Origin: Desmospora activa DSM 45169
GTDB lineage: Bacteria; Bacillota; Bacilli; Thermoactinomycetales; DSM-45169
Direction: 5' to 3'
DNA: 64,000 nt
Assembly: GCF_003046315.1 (NCBI RefSeq)
Contig: NZ_PZZP01000001.1
Coordinates: 2,418,001 to 2,482,000 of the forward strand
Made by a program: the position numbers and the translations under genes. The notes under the pieces are model-generated. The model ran no database searches. It had not been told where the DNA came from and saw nothing but the letters and a program-made list of their open reading frames with translations. Shown one piece after another: positions 45,627 through 54,254 of this stretch (position 1 is the stretch's first letter; the number at the start of each line of letters is the position of its first letter).

Positions 45627-47883
45627 CTTCACCCTTTCTTTCTTCGGCTTTTATCACTTCCAACATGACCACGCTCTTTCCGGGAATATTGAACTCCACC
45701 TTGCGAACATTATCGTGCTCAATGACGAACAATGGCTCCATATCGCGATCATCGACCATTTTTCTGACCTGATAACGTCCGGGAGGAAGCACATATTTTT
45801 TCATATCCAAATCGATGGAAACCTCCGCTTGTTCATCGGTAACATTGGCAAAAAAGAAAGCAAGGCATTCGTTTTGAAACTGCCAGCCGGAATGAACGAT
45901 CGCATCCACTTCATACTTGCCGGACTGGTTGTAATCCTCTAAACCCTTACTATGATTGTAATGAAACCAGTCCACCTTGATCCGCTCACATGGAACCGAT
46001 AGTGGCCTTAACATCTTTCCATAAGCCAGATATTGATTGCCGCTGCCGGTTCTTAAACGGGCAAACTTCCCTAAATAGCGGGCTCGTTCCGGTGACAGCC
46101 GATAGCCTCTCGCTTCAAATAAATAATAATGCTCCGACCGCTCATTCTCTTTCCCATCGACGACTTCCATCGGACTGTACTCATGATTTAACTCATACAA
46201 TCCACCCCATAAGTATGTACGAGCCACTGTAAAATAAAAGAGGGAACCGATCTCCTCCACGAGCTTTCCCCAACCGTCGAGACGAAGCGCACCGTATTCA
46301 TGATACACATAGGTAAACATCGGAATCAGCTCTGCTTCGCCTTGAATGAGCAATTCGCGAAAGTTCCATCCTTCAAGAGGAGCCGCCGGTCGTCCACCGG
46401 CACGGGCTTGATAATAGTCGAGCACATCCAAAAAGACTTCGTTCATCATTTCTGTTCCCATTGGAATATAACGGCCCGCTTTTTTTATCATGGCCGCTTT
46501 GGTATTACCATAGTTTTGCCGGTACGCCATCGTCACTTGTTTGCCTGCACCGACCGGGTGACCATGGGAATCATCCAAACAGACCTTCAGGATATTGTTG
46601 GCGGAAATATCGTAATAAATCGAATCGACGTCCGCTTCCTCCTGCAGGCGCTCATCCCGGCGCACATGAAAATCTTGTGTATAAGGAGCGACAGGACAAA
46701 TCAACGGAAATTGATACTTGTCAATGCTGCGTAGCGATTCTCCTTCAGGGAACTTTTGTAACGCTTTTCGGCCACGCTCCCCATCCGCACCGTAAATATT
46801 GTACAAATAGTCAAACTCAAAGGGAGCGTATTTATCTCCGTATGATTGGAGGGTTTGGATATTATGCGGATGAAAGCGCGTTGGGAACCAATCATCCATG
46901 CCACCGGGTACACCGTTGTAAAAATTTTGTCTTTGATTCACCCAATCCGGTCCTAGAATATGAAAAAGCGGGGTTTGGATATAGTCATGATAGCGATCGA
47001 TCCAGCGGCTTCGATCATGCATCGCATTAATTCCAAACGTGGCGGCCCCCATCTCTTCATATAACCAAGGGGCGTAATCGTCTTTGTCTCGTTTCGCAAG
47101 CACACCTTTTCTACACCAAAATTGCTGGACCGCCCACTCCTTATAGCGATCCGCAGCTTCAACCCACCCTTCTCCTTCAAGCGCCTGCACTACAATCGGA
47201 TATTCCACTTTTATCCCTTTCTGCGGTCCGATATCCTCAGCGGCGTGAAAAAAGGAGGCTTCCAGCAAGCCGCTCTCATTCTTGTAGAAATTGAGCCCTT
47301 TTGCATATCCATCCCCATCAAGTGCGGCAAAATAGAGACCACCTTGATTTAATCCATAATAGGAAAAAAACTGCATCGTAGCACCGGAAAAACCTTCGGG
47401 ATACGGCATCTGTCTAAAGCCGACACCCTCACTTTCAAAGTGCTTCAACGGGTTGCGAATACAAATGCCCGTCGCAAAACTATGGGCGACAAAATCATCC
47501 GCCCCATCCGCTGTAATCGCTTGGATATCGGGAATAATCGGATATTCTACTCCAATGACGGGTTCCTTCGTTTCATTTGTTACATTAGCATAAAACCGAA
47601 ACTCTTCGGTGGCGGAAGAGGCGATAATCGTCCCTGTCACCGTTAAACCGGCTTCTACTTCCCACGTCAGTACCGCTTTCTTTTCCTCGGTAGACTCGTC
47701 CAACATATAGGAAAAATGGCGATATTGCGTCGTGATTCCGCTACCCCTTTCCAATCGAAAGGAAATGGACTGCGGTTGGCTCAAGATATACTCCTTTTTT
47801 TTAAGCTTATCGTACAAACCACAAATTTCCCCATTGCTTTTATTGATCCTTAACGTTAATCGGTTGTTTTCCAATTGAATCAT
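45526..47883 (-). CDS. DUF6259-type putative glycoside hydrolase
   Basis: 785 residues, no signal peptide. The N-terminal about 250 residues are beta-rich (super-sandwich type, LTLRINKSNGEICGLYDKL). The middle resembles a TIM-barrel hydrolase with FHILGPDWVNQRQ, SIYYDISANN and MGTEMMNEVFLDVL, where Asp and Glu could be catalytic. A small C-terminal beta domain ends near SVVMLEVIKAEE. The last about 34 residues overlap the next gene and look like a read-on tail. It lies between DUF4185 and GH172 genes, so a role in trimming arabinan oligosaccharides (perhaps the beta-linked caps) is likely but unproven. Confidence 0.7.
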   Translation of the reverse strand: MIQLENNRLTLRINKSNGEICGLYDKLKKKEYILSQPQSISFRLERGSGITTQYRHFSYMLDESTEEKKAVLTWEVEAGLTVTGTIIASSATEEFRFYANVTNETKEPVIGVEYPIIPDIQAITADGADDFVAHSFATGICIRNPLKHFESEGVGFRQMPYPEGFSGATMQFFSYYGLNQGGLYFAALDGDGYAKGLNFYKNESGLLEASFFHAAEDIGPQKGIKVEYPIVVQALEGEGWVEAADRYKEWAVQQFWCRKGVLAKRDKDDYAPWLYEEMGAATFGINAMHDRSRWIDRYHDYIQTPLFHILGPDWVNQRQNFYNGVPGGMDDWFPTRFHPHNIQTLQSYGDKYAPFEFDYLYNIYGADGERGRKALQKFPEGESLRSIDKYQFPLICPVAPYTQDFHVRRDERLQEEADVDSIYYDISANNILKVCLDDSHGHPVGAGKQVTMAYRQNYGNTKAAMIKKAGRYIPMGTEMMNEVFLDVLDYYQARAGGRPAAPLEGWNFRELLIQGEAELIPMFTYVYHEYGALRLDGWGKLVEEIGSLFYFTVARTYLWGGLYELNHEYSPMEVVDGKENERSEHYYLFEARGYRLSPERARYLGKFARLRTGSGNQYLAYGKMLRPLSVPCERIKVDWFHYNHSKGLEDYNQSGKYEVDAIVHSGWQFQNECLAFFFANVTDEQAEVSIDLDMKKYVLPPGRYQVRKMVDDRDMEPLFVIEHDNVRKVEFNIPGKSVVMLEVIKAEERKGEDDESIQRLRYGLRQPRATFQCENTVDQCGKFHR

Positions 47884-47911
47884 CGCAGCCCCTCCTTCTC
47901 AGCAAAATGAC

Positions 47912-47953
47912 ACTTTAGCGGATCGGAAAGCGATCCTTCCGATCCGCTAAAGT
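47912..47953 (-). promoter_or_regulatory. Large intercistronic hairpin
   Basis: CTTTAGCGGATCGGAA and TTCCGATCCGCTAAAG form a perfect 16-bp stem (extended by A-T) around an 8-nt loop between the DUF4185 and DUF6259 genes. No T run follows on the minus strand. It may protect the upstream part of the mRNA or partly stop transcription, separating the secreted enzyme and transporter from the cytoplasmic enzymes. Confidence 0.6.
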
Positions 47954-47967
47954 AGACTCATCCAAAC

Positions 47968-49485
47968 TTAGTTTTTCTCCAAACTGACATCATCCACTTG
48001 CACCCATGTATCACCATTCTCCGCCCACATACCGGTATAGATCTCCACGATGTCATTGTTTCCGGAGTTAAATTGCACCGTCAACTCCGTATATTCCGAA
48101 AGGGACTCAAACTTGCTCTCCTTCAAGATGGAACCCTTGTATACTCTCGCACCGAAGTAGCCATCAGTATTGTTGTTGGACGTTCGCACCCACCCCTTCA
48201 GTGTGTAATCCGTGTGCGGTTGTACCGCAACTCGCTGCATAATCGCGTTCCAGCCGCTTCCGTTTCGAACATAGCCGTTGTTCTCGCCTGTACGGGCATA
48301 GCCGAGGTTGCGATCAATCCCTCCTTCCCCTTCTACATACCACGGCGCCATGATCGGTGTTTTTGTTTGCGTTTCAAAACCGGGATCGGAGAGGATATTG
48401 TCGCCTAACAGATCATCGTCCAGACGAGCTTTCAGCAAATGGGTGTTATAATCCGGATACCAGGTAGACATCACAAAATAAAGATCTGGACCGTCATTGG
48501 ACAGGGGGTGCATATACGCGCCATATTGCCCCAATCCCGTAAAACCGTCTGGAACCAAAATCTTTTCCCCGCTCCACGGTCCGGTCGGCGTAGGGGCATC
48601 CCGCATCACAATGGCGCGTCGGTCTTCATTGAGATACGTCATGATATAGCGATCAAAGTGGGTATTATAAGCGACGGAAAGTTCTCCCGCTACACCGATA
48701 GCAACCGGCCGCGCCTCTGCTTGATTAGCGACCCACTCGTTTCCATTCCAATAACGGTAGGCTCCGATGTCCAACAGGCTGTTCTCCGGCACCCGCGCCA
48801 AATGAATATTGCCAAAGCGTCCATTGGGTGTAGCATATAGATAGACAAAGCCGTCCTTTTTGACGAATGCCGCCATCTGAAACTTGTTGTCCCAGGTGTT
48901 ATTATTGTTTTGCCAGCGGGCCGTTGGGTGCTTTACCCACGTCTCTCCATCGTCATCGGAGTAAGCGATTCCGGAATAGTTGGTATACCATCGGCCGGGA
49001 TCTCCCCAATGATTGACGGACATATAGTGAATATAATGTCTGTCACCAACGGTTACACCGGCGGTAGGAATGACGGTAATCTCGTCACGGTCCACTTTTT
49101 TGGAAGGCAGGATCTCCTTGGCATGTCCAGGCGTATCCTGAATCATGGTATCAAAAGATAAGCCATCTTCCAGATTGGTATCCGAGGATATCGCCAGTGT
49201 ATTGCTGCGCCAGTCGTGTTCATCCAACCCGTTGGTATCGCCAAACGCGATAAAGTATTCCCCATCGCCTTTTTCCCAAATAATGCCTAAATCCGTTCCT
49301 GAGATGCGATAGTTGACGTCGGTCTGATTGGGATTGGGTACGGTTTCCCCTGCTGGTGTCGCTCCCGTCACCCGCGCGATGATTTCAGGGCCGGAGGGTG
49401 TAACCGCTTCCACACTGCTGAAAAATACGGTACAAAGCAATACGCTCATGAGAAGAGTCGACACAAACACTTTTTTTCTGTTCAT
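47968..49485 (-). CDS. Secreted DUF4185 (GH183-type) protein, probable endo-D-arabinanase
   Basis: 505 residues. Signal peptide MNRKKVFVSTLLMSVLLCTV with cleavage after SSVEA. Residues about 45-350 are a five-bladed-propeller-like DUF4185 domain (YFIAFGDTNGLDEHDWRSN, YIHYMSVNHWGDPGRWYTNY). A C-terminal carbohydrate-binding-like domain (about 365-505) starts NILSDPGFE. DUF4185 proteins were recently shown to include endo-alpha-D-arabinofuranases that cut mycobacterial arabinogalactan and lipoarabinomannan. It is the only secreted enzyme of the locus, so it would make the first cut outside. ATG follows AAAGGATGG. Confidence 0.85.
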   Translation of the reverse strand: MNRKKVFVSTLLMSVLLCTVFFSSVEAVTPSGPEIIARVTGATPAGETVPNPNQTDVNYRISGTDLGIIWEKGDGEYFIAFGDTNGLDEHDWRSNTLAISSDTNLEDGLSFDTMIQDTPGHAKEILPSKKVDRDEITVIPTAGVTVGDRHYIHYMSVNHWGDPGRWYTNYSGIAYSDDDGETWVKHPTARWQNNNNTWDNKFQMAAFVKKDGFVYLYATPNGRFGNIHLARVPENSLLDIGAYRYWNGNEWVANQAEARPVAIGVAGELSVAYNTHFDRYIMTYLNEDRRAIVMRDAPTPTGPWSGEKILVPDGFTGLGQYGAYMHPLSNDGPDLYFVMSTWYPDYNTHLLKARLDDDLLGDNILSDPGFETQTKTPIMAPWYVEGEGGIDRNLGYARTGENNGYVRNGSGWNAIMQRVAVQPHTDYTLKGWVRTSNNNTDGYFGARVYKGSILKESKFESLSEYTELTVQFNSGNNDIVEIYTGMWAENGDTWVQVDDVSLEKN

Positions 49486-49510
49486 TTTGCACCATCCTTT
49501 TGCTGACCGG

Positions 49511-50335
49511 TTATTTTAAACCGGAGATTTTAATTCCTTTCATGATGTGCTTTTGAAAGAATAGGAACAGTACAATGGTAGGAATCGCCGACAATGTCGA
49601 TCCTGCCATCAGTAAGCCCATCTCAGAGCCGCGCTCCGATCGAAACGTCGCCAGATACTGCATAATTTGATAGAGCTCCGGGCTTGTAATCGTCATCGTC
49701 GGCCAGATAAAGGAATTCCAATAGCCGAGAAAAGCAGCGATGCCCACGATGACAAAAACCGGGTAGGACAAGGGTAAAAATATATAGAGATAGATCTTAA
49801 AGCGGTCGGCTCCGTCGATCATGGCCGCTTCCTCCAGCGATACGGGTATGTTCAAATAAAACTGGCGCATAAAAAACATATGGGCGGCTGAGGCCAAACC
49901 GGGAAGGATCAACACCGCGATCGTATCCAATAGATTCATTTTTGAGACAACGATAAAGGAAGTAACGAGAATCGCCATACTGGGGATAAACATCGTCATG
50001 ATGACATAGACCCACAGGATGCGTTTAAAGCGAAATTCCAACCGGGCAAAAACATAAGCCGCCATTGAATTGATCAACAGCGTAAAAACGGTAAAGATAA
50101 CAGCACCGATAAAGGTGATCAAAAGCGAGCGCGAAAAGGCTTCATCCGATAAAATCGTGATATAGTTAGAAATCAGCCATTTTTCCGGAAAAAAGCGAAA
50201 GGGAGTGGCAACCACCTCGGTTTTGCCTTTGAAGCCTGCAATCGCCAACCAGACCAACGGAAATATGGAAACTATCGATACCAAAAACCCGATACTATAA
50301 ACAATCGCCTTGCCAACCGCATTTCCTCGAACCAT
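49511..50335 (-). CDS. Sugar ABC transporter permease (MalG type)
   Basis: 274 residues, six helices. ABC-permease loop VSLEEAAMIDGADRFKIYLY at about residue 180. ATG at 50335 has AGGGAG upstream and is preferred over a GTG at 50356 without a ribosome site. It pairs with the permease encoded just upstream. Substrate inferred from the neighbours: arabinan oligosaccharides. Confidence 0.87.
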   Translation of the reverse strand: MVRGNAVGKAIVYSIGFLVSIVSIFPLVWLAIAGFKGKTEVVATPFRFFPEKWLISNYITILSDEAFSRSLLITFIGAVIFTVFTLLINSMAAYVFARLEFRFKRILWVYVIMTMFIPSMAILVTSFIVVSKMNLLDTIAVLILPGLASAAHMFFMRQFYLNIPVSLEEAAMIDGADRFKIYLYIFLPLSYPVFVIVGIAAFLGYWNSFIWPTMTITSPELYQIMQYLATFRSERGSEMGLLMAGSTLSAIPTIVLFLFFQKHIMKGIKISGLK

Positions 50336-50359
50336 GACACTCCCTACCTTTACCACCAG

Positions 50360-51253
50360 TTATCCGTCAATCGCTTTATCCGAATTTAAAATCCGAAAGA
50401 TAAACGCCGCTATACTCCCCAAGACGACAAACATCAACAGGGCGGCGGCAATGGTGTATCCCATTTCTACATCGTTTCTAAAGTGGTTAAAGATGTGCAA
50501 GTTAGGGGTCAGTGTGGCGTTAACCGGTCCTCCGCCAGTCATGATCATCGGTAGTTCAAGCTGTTGTAACGCCCCGGCAAATCCGGTTACCAACAAAAAC
50601 AGAATCACGTTTTTCATTAACGGAATGGTGATATAAATCATCTTTTGAAAGGCATTTGCCCCTTCCATATCCGCCGCTTCATAATACGAATCGGGAATAT
50701 CGAGCAATCCCGCCAGCATGATTAATGCCGAGATTCCAAACCCAAGCCATATAGCCGGAACCGCTAAACTGGGCAATGCTGTGCTCACATCGTTTAACCA
50801 TGCGATTTTTTCGATGCCGATCAGACCGATGAGGTAATTGGCGATCCCTCCGTCATAATGATAGATAAACCCAAAAATGATCGATGCAATAATGCCGGAA
50901 ATAACCGTCGGTATATAGATGGATGTTTTTACAATACCGGAAGATCGTCTCCCCATTGCGCGAATAACGTGGGCGAATAAGAAGGAAAGCAGCATTTGTA
51001 ACGGGATGACGTACAAGGCAAATTTCAACCCGACGACAATCGAATGCCAAAACAGCTGATCGGTAAGAACCAAATAGAAATTGCGCCAACCGACAAAAAC
51101 GGAGTCTTGATAAAAGCCCCAGTTGTAAAAGCTGATATAGATGGCATAAACAAAGGGAACAGCAACAAAACTCGTCAACAGGATCACGATGGGGGACAAC
51201 ATCAAATAAGCGGTCCCATTATCGTACTTCTTCGTTTGCTCGATTTTACCCAT
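50360..51253 (-). CDS. Sugar ABC transporter permease (MalF type)
   Basis: 297 residues, six helices. ABC-permease loop SYYEAADMEGANAFQKMIYI. ATG follows GAGGTGGG. It lies 78 bp after the binding-protein gene. No ATPase is encoded in the locus, so a general MsmX-type ATPase elsewhere is expected, as for the galactan importer in this window. Confidence 0.87.
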   Translation of the reverse strand: MGKIEQTKKYDNGTAYLMLSPIVILLTSFVAVPFVYAIYISFYNWGFYQDSVFVGWRNFYLVLTDQLFWHSIVVGLKFALYVIPLQMLLSFLFAHVIRAMGRRSSGIVKTSIYIPTVISGIIASIIFGFIYHYDGGIANYLIGLIGIEKIAWLNDVSTALPSLAVPAIWLGFGISALIMLAGLLDIPDSYYEAADMEGANAFQKMIYITIPLMKNVILFLLVTGFAGALQQLELPMIMTGGGPVNATLTPNLHIFNHFRNDVEMGYTIAAALLMFVVLGSIAAFIFRILNSDKAIDG

Positions 51254-51331
51254 GCTTTACCCACCTCACCCCCGCATCGGCTTTCCCGGAAGATTGTACT
51301 TCCGGAAAAGCCATTTGACCCTTGGGTTGGA

Positions 51332-52645
51332 TCATTGCTTTGGATTTATCCCCGCAAGATTATTCTTTTTGATGTAGTCGTTGATTTCCGCTTCCGCCTG
51401 CTTTAGCGCCTTCTGTGGATGCTGCCCTTTAATGGCCCGCTCAATGGCTGAACCGTACGCAAAGCTGATTTCCCACGGATAAATCGGCTCACTGACGGAA
51501 TTGGGAACCACTTTTTCCGCGATCAGCTTCCGTACCTCATCCTTTTTTCCTTCCGGATCTTCATTTAGCGCTTCCTCTACAGAAGTGCGAGTTGGAAATT
51601 TAGAAAACTTACTGGTGCGAAAGAAGTCCACCATAATCTCCGTATCCCCCGCCAACAGCCACGAAATAAAATCGGCGGCCTCCTGCGGGTTCTCAGCCCT
51701 GCCATCGATCACCAATGTCCATCCGCCTAAGGTTGAAACCGGCTTGGTATGGTCTCCGTCAGGGGAAGGCATCACCGCTACACCGACATTGTCGAGGATA
51801 TCCGGGTAATCGTTGCGTAGCTGCCCAATTCCCCAAGATCCCGAAACCGCCATTGCCACCTTCCCTTCACCAAAATCTTGCAAATCGGTATATTCGCTCA
51901 ATGCTTGCGCCGGTGCAATTTTTTCCGCATAAATTCGCTGATAAAAGGTGATCAAGTCTAAGTAATGCTTATCCAGCGTCGCTTTCGTCCACTCGTCGTT
52001 AACGGCTTCACGGCCGCCGTTCCGTTGTAATCCCCATGTTGACCATGCCAATTCATCCGCATTGTTGGCGATATGTAAACCGTATCGATTGTTTGTTTTT
52101 AGCTTTTTACCGTAATCGATCAATTCATCCCATGTTTGCGGAGGTTGCTCAGGGTCCAGGCCCGCTTTCTCAAAATAATCCTTGCGGTAATACAGAACCG
52201 CAGACGGCTCTACCAGCTTGGGATAAGCATAATGCTCTCCTTTCACCGTCACAAATTCTTCCACATTGTCTAACAGATCATCCCAGATGGCTGCATCCGT
52301 ATATTCGTCTAGGGGCGTCAATTGGTTTTTGGCAACGGAGGGAGCGATATTACTGTAATTCATGGTATAAACCTGTGGAGCCTTACCAGCGGCTTGCGCC
52401 GCTTTTAATTTTTGTGCCCAAGCGTCTCCTGGTACGATTTGCAACCGAATTTCCACTTTATCTTGCGATTGGTTATACTCATCAACCCACTTTTTAAACC
52501 ATTCGTCTGTCGTTTCCTCAAATTGATTTGCCCAAAAATCGATCACGACTTTATCTCCCGATGCAGCATCATTGCCACAGCCAGCAAGGAAAATCGATAA
52601 AACCAACACAATCGACAAAAGTAGCGCGAACGCCTTTTTTCTCAT
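51332..52645 (-). CDS. Sugar-binding lipoprotein of ABC transporter
   Basis: 437 residues. ATG at 52645 follows AGGAGGAAGGG. Lipoprotein signal with FLAGC, Cys23. The mature protein is a family-1 solute-binding protein (VVIDFWANQFEETTDEWFKK near its start; QPPQTWDELIDYGKKL in the middle). First gene of the minus-strand operon, behind a LacI-type operator and a cre site. It probably captures the oligosaccharides made by the secreted DUF4185 enzyme. Confidence 0.88.
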   Translation of the reverse strand: MRKKAFALLLSIVLVLSIFLAGCGNDAASGDKVVIDFWANQFEETTDEWFKKWVDEYNQSQDKVEIRLQIVPGDAWAQKLKAAQAAGKAPQVYTMNYSNIAPSVAKNQLTPLDEYTDAAIWDDLLDNVEEFVTVKGEHYAYPKLVEPSAVLYYRKDYFEKAGLDPEQPPQTWDELIDYGKKLKTNNRYGLHIANNADELAWSTWGLQRNGGREAVNDEWTKATLDKHYLDLITFYQRIYAEKIAPAQALSEYTDLQDFGEGKVAMAVSGSWGIGQLRNDYPDILDNVGVAVMPSPDGDHTKPVSTLGGWTLVIDGRAENPQEAADFISWLLAGDTEIMVDFFRTSKFSKFPTRTSVEEALNEDPEGKKDEVRKLIAEKVVPNSVSEPIYPWEISFAYGSAIERAIKGQHPQKALKQAEAEINDYIKKNNLAGINPKQ

Positions 52646-52739
52646 CTCACCCTTCCTCCTTTGCCGAACGTTTCGAGAACTGTGCACAGACGATGCTGAT
52701 GTCTATCCCATTACTGCAAAAACCACCTTTTATCCGATG

Positions 52740-52753
52740 TGTTAACGTTTACA
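52740..52753. promoter_or_regulatory. LacI-type operator before the transporter-glycosidase operon
   Basis: TGTTAACGTTTACA, one base from the perfect palindrome TGTAAACGTTTACA found at 54178. It lies 95 bp upstream of the binding-protein start. It is the likely site for the LacI protein encoded between the two operators. Confidence 0.65.
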
Positions 52754-52769
52754 TAATGGAGTGAGTGTT

Positions 52770-52784
52770 TGTAATCGCTTTCAT
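52770..52784. promoter_or_regulatory. cre site before the transporter-glycosidase operon
   Basis: On the minus strand ATGAAAGCGATTACA matches the CcpA consensus WTGNAANCGNWNNCW at every position. It implies glucose repression of the operon. Confidence 0.6.
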
Positions 52785-52987
52785 TTTTGTATTCTAAATC
52801 ATTTATCCAACAGAAGCAATAAGAAAATTTTCAAAAATAGTAGAAGTCCGCTCACAAGGCTAAAAACGTGTATCCCTGTTAGCTCCCATCAAACCAGCTC
52901 TTCCCCCGAAAACTGTGTTAAAATTGTCTAAAAGAGATGATGAATGAACCCCTCGTGAAACGGTTTTTTTGAAAGGAGTAAGCCGCT
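52785..52987. other. Rest of the divergent region before the LacI gene
   Basis: No gene. TGAAACGGTTTT (52956-52967), close to the lacI ribosome site, weakly resembles the operator and could serve autoregulation. Confidence 0.3.
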
Positions 52988-53980
52988 TTGGGGAATATAA
53001 CGATTAAAGATGTGGCAAAAGAATCCGGTGTATCCACCGCCAGCATATCTCGTGTCTTAAATGAAAGCGGTTATGTGAGTAACGAGACCAAAGCGCGCGT
53101 TCTTGCCGCCGTCAAAAAACTAAACTACCAACCGAATGCAATCGCCAGAAGTTTAAAACAGGACAAAACGAATACAATCGGTGTCGTTGTTCCCGATATC
53201 GCCAATCCTTACTTTATGAAAATTGCAAAAGCAATTGAAGATACCGTCAGCAACAGTGGTTACAACTTAATCTTTTGCAGCTTTGATGAAGATTCGGAGA
53301 AAGAAAGAGAACTGCTTACGGTGATGTATGAAAAAAGAGTAGATGCCATCGTTTTAGCAACATCGGGAGAGAGTGAAGACATCGTCGCTTCCGCTGGGAT
53401 TCCGATTGTTTTATTAGACCGAAAAATGGAGATCGAATCCCAGCAACTAGACTATGTGATTGAAGATAATATTCAGGCGGCATACGGTTTAACAAAAACA
53501 CTGCTGGAGCAAGGGCATCGACAGATCGGAGTCGTTAACGGATCGTTGAAAGTGAGTACCGGTTGGGAACGATACGAAGGGTACAAGCAAGCGATGCAGG
53601 AGTATAGATTAAAAGAAGACCTCCAGTTTGCGTATCAAGGCAACTTTGCACAACAAGACGGATGTCTAGCCGTCGATTACTTTTTGAGTCTCGACAAAAA
53701 GCCGACAGCAATCTTATCCTTTAACAACACCATGTCTTTTGGCGTAATCCTTGAACTGCGGCGTCGTGGATACAACATACCGGAAGATATGGTGGTCGCC
53801 TCTTATGGCGAAGTGGAAGCAGCACAACTCCTGGATAACCCGCAGATCATCTATGTGAAACAAGAACCCTATGAAATGGGTTTAAAAGTAGGGAAGATTA
53901 TTATGCATCGTCTGCAAAAACGCAAAAAGATTATACAAGAGACGTTTATTCCCCAAATTCACCTCTATGGGTCCCGTTGA
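52988..53980 (+). CDS. LacI family transcriptional regulator of the proposed D-arabinan locus
   Basis: 330 residues. N-terminal HTH ITIKDVAKESGVSTASISRV and hinge NYQPNAIARSLK are standard; the rest is a periplasmic-binding-like sensor domain (TIGVVVPDIANPYFMKIAKA). TTG start: AAAGGAG stands 9 nt upstream and the protein begins with the family's usual length. It sits between two operons that both carry TGTWAACGTTTACA operators. It probably represses both until a pathway sugar or sugar phosphate binds. Confidence 0.92.
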   Translation: MGNITIKDVAKESGVSTASISRVLNESGYVSNETKARVLAAVKKLNYQPNAIARSLKQDKTNTIGVVVPDIANPYFMKIAKAIEDTVSNSGYNLIFCSFDEDSEKERELLTVMYEKRVDAIVLATSGESEDIVASAGIPIVLLDRKMEIESQQLDYVIEDNIQAAYGLTKTLLEQGHRQIGVVNGSLKVSTGWERYEGYKQAMQEYRLKEDLQFAYQGNFAQQDGCLAVDYFLSLDKKPTAILSFNNTMSFGVILELRRRGYNIPEDMVVASYGEVEAAQLLDNPQIIYVKQEPYEMGLKVGKIIMHRLQKRKKIIQETFIPQIHLYGSR

Positions 53981-54029
53981 ATCGAATACCCAAACGCGAT
54001 GAAGAGACTTTTCTATGGTAACCGAAAGT

Positions 54030-54064
54030 TGAAACGCCCATATGGAATTTGCGGGGGCGTTTCA
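54030..54064 (+). terminator. Hairpin after the LacI gene
   Basis: TGAAACGCCC/GGGCGTTTCA form a perfect 10-bp stem, 49 bp past the stop. No T run follows, so termination efficiency is uncertain. Confidence 0.4.
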
Positions 54065-54132
54065 GTTCAATTTCACATCAACGAACCTCCTTGCCTCTCC
54101 CCATGAAGAGATTTTTAATTCAAAATTCTCCC

Positions 54133-54161
54133 TTGCCAAAGTAAGATTCGGTGTATATAAT
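54133..54161 (+). promoter_or_regulatory. Promoter of the isomerase-GH172-kinase operon
   Basis: -35 TTGCCA (54133-54138), 17-bp spacer, -10 TATAAT (54156-54161). The LacI operator at 54178 would lie at about +10 to +24. An imperfect inverted repeat GTAAGATTCGG/CCGAATCCTAC (54141-54151, 54166-54176) spans the -10 region and may bind a second factor. Confidence 0.7.
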
Positions 54162-54177
54162 AATTCCGAATCCTACG

Positions 54178-54191
54178 TGTAAACGTTTACA
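54178..54191. promoter_or_regulatory. LacI-type operator before the isomerase operon
   Basis: TGTAAACGTTTACA is a perfect 14-bp palindrome with the central CG typical of LacI-family sites, placed just downstream of the predicted start site. It could also be read as a cre site, since the two consensus sequences overlap. Confidence 0.7.
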
Positions 54192-54254
54192 TATATTTTA
54201 GCCCATCATGAAATCCACCCACGTTTAAGCATGACAACAAGGGAGAGAAGGACA

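Noticed and set aside
46461-47030. 189-codon plus-strand ORF inside the DUF6259 gene
   Set aside because: Antisense shadow with no start signals or recognisable family.
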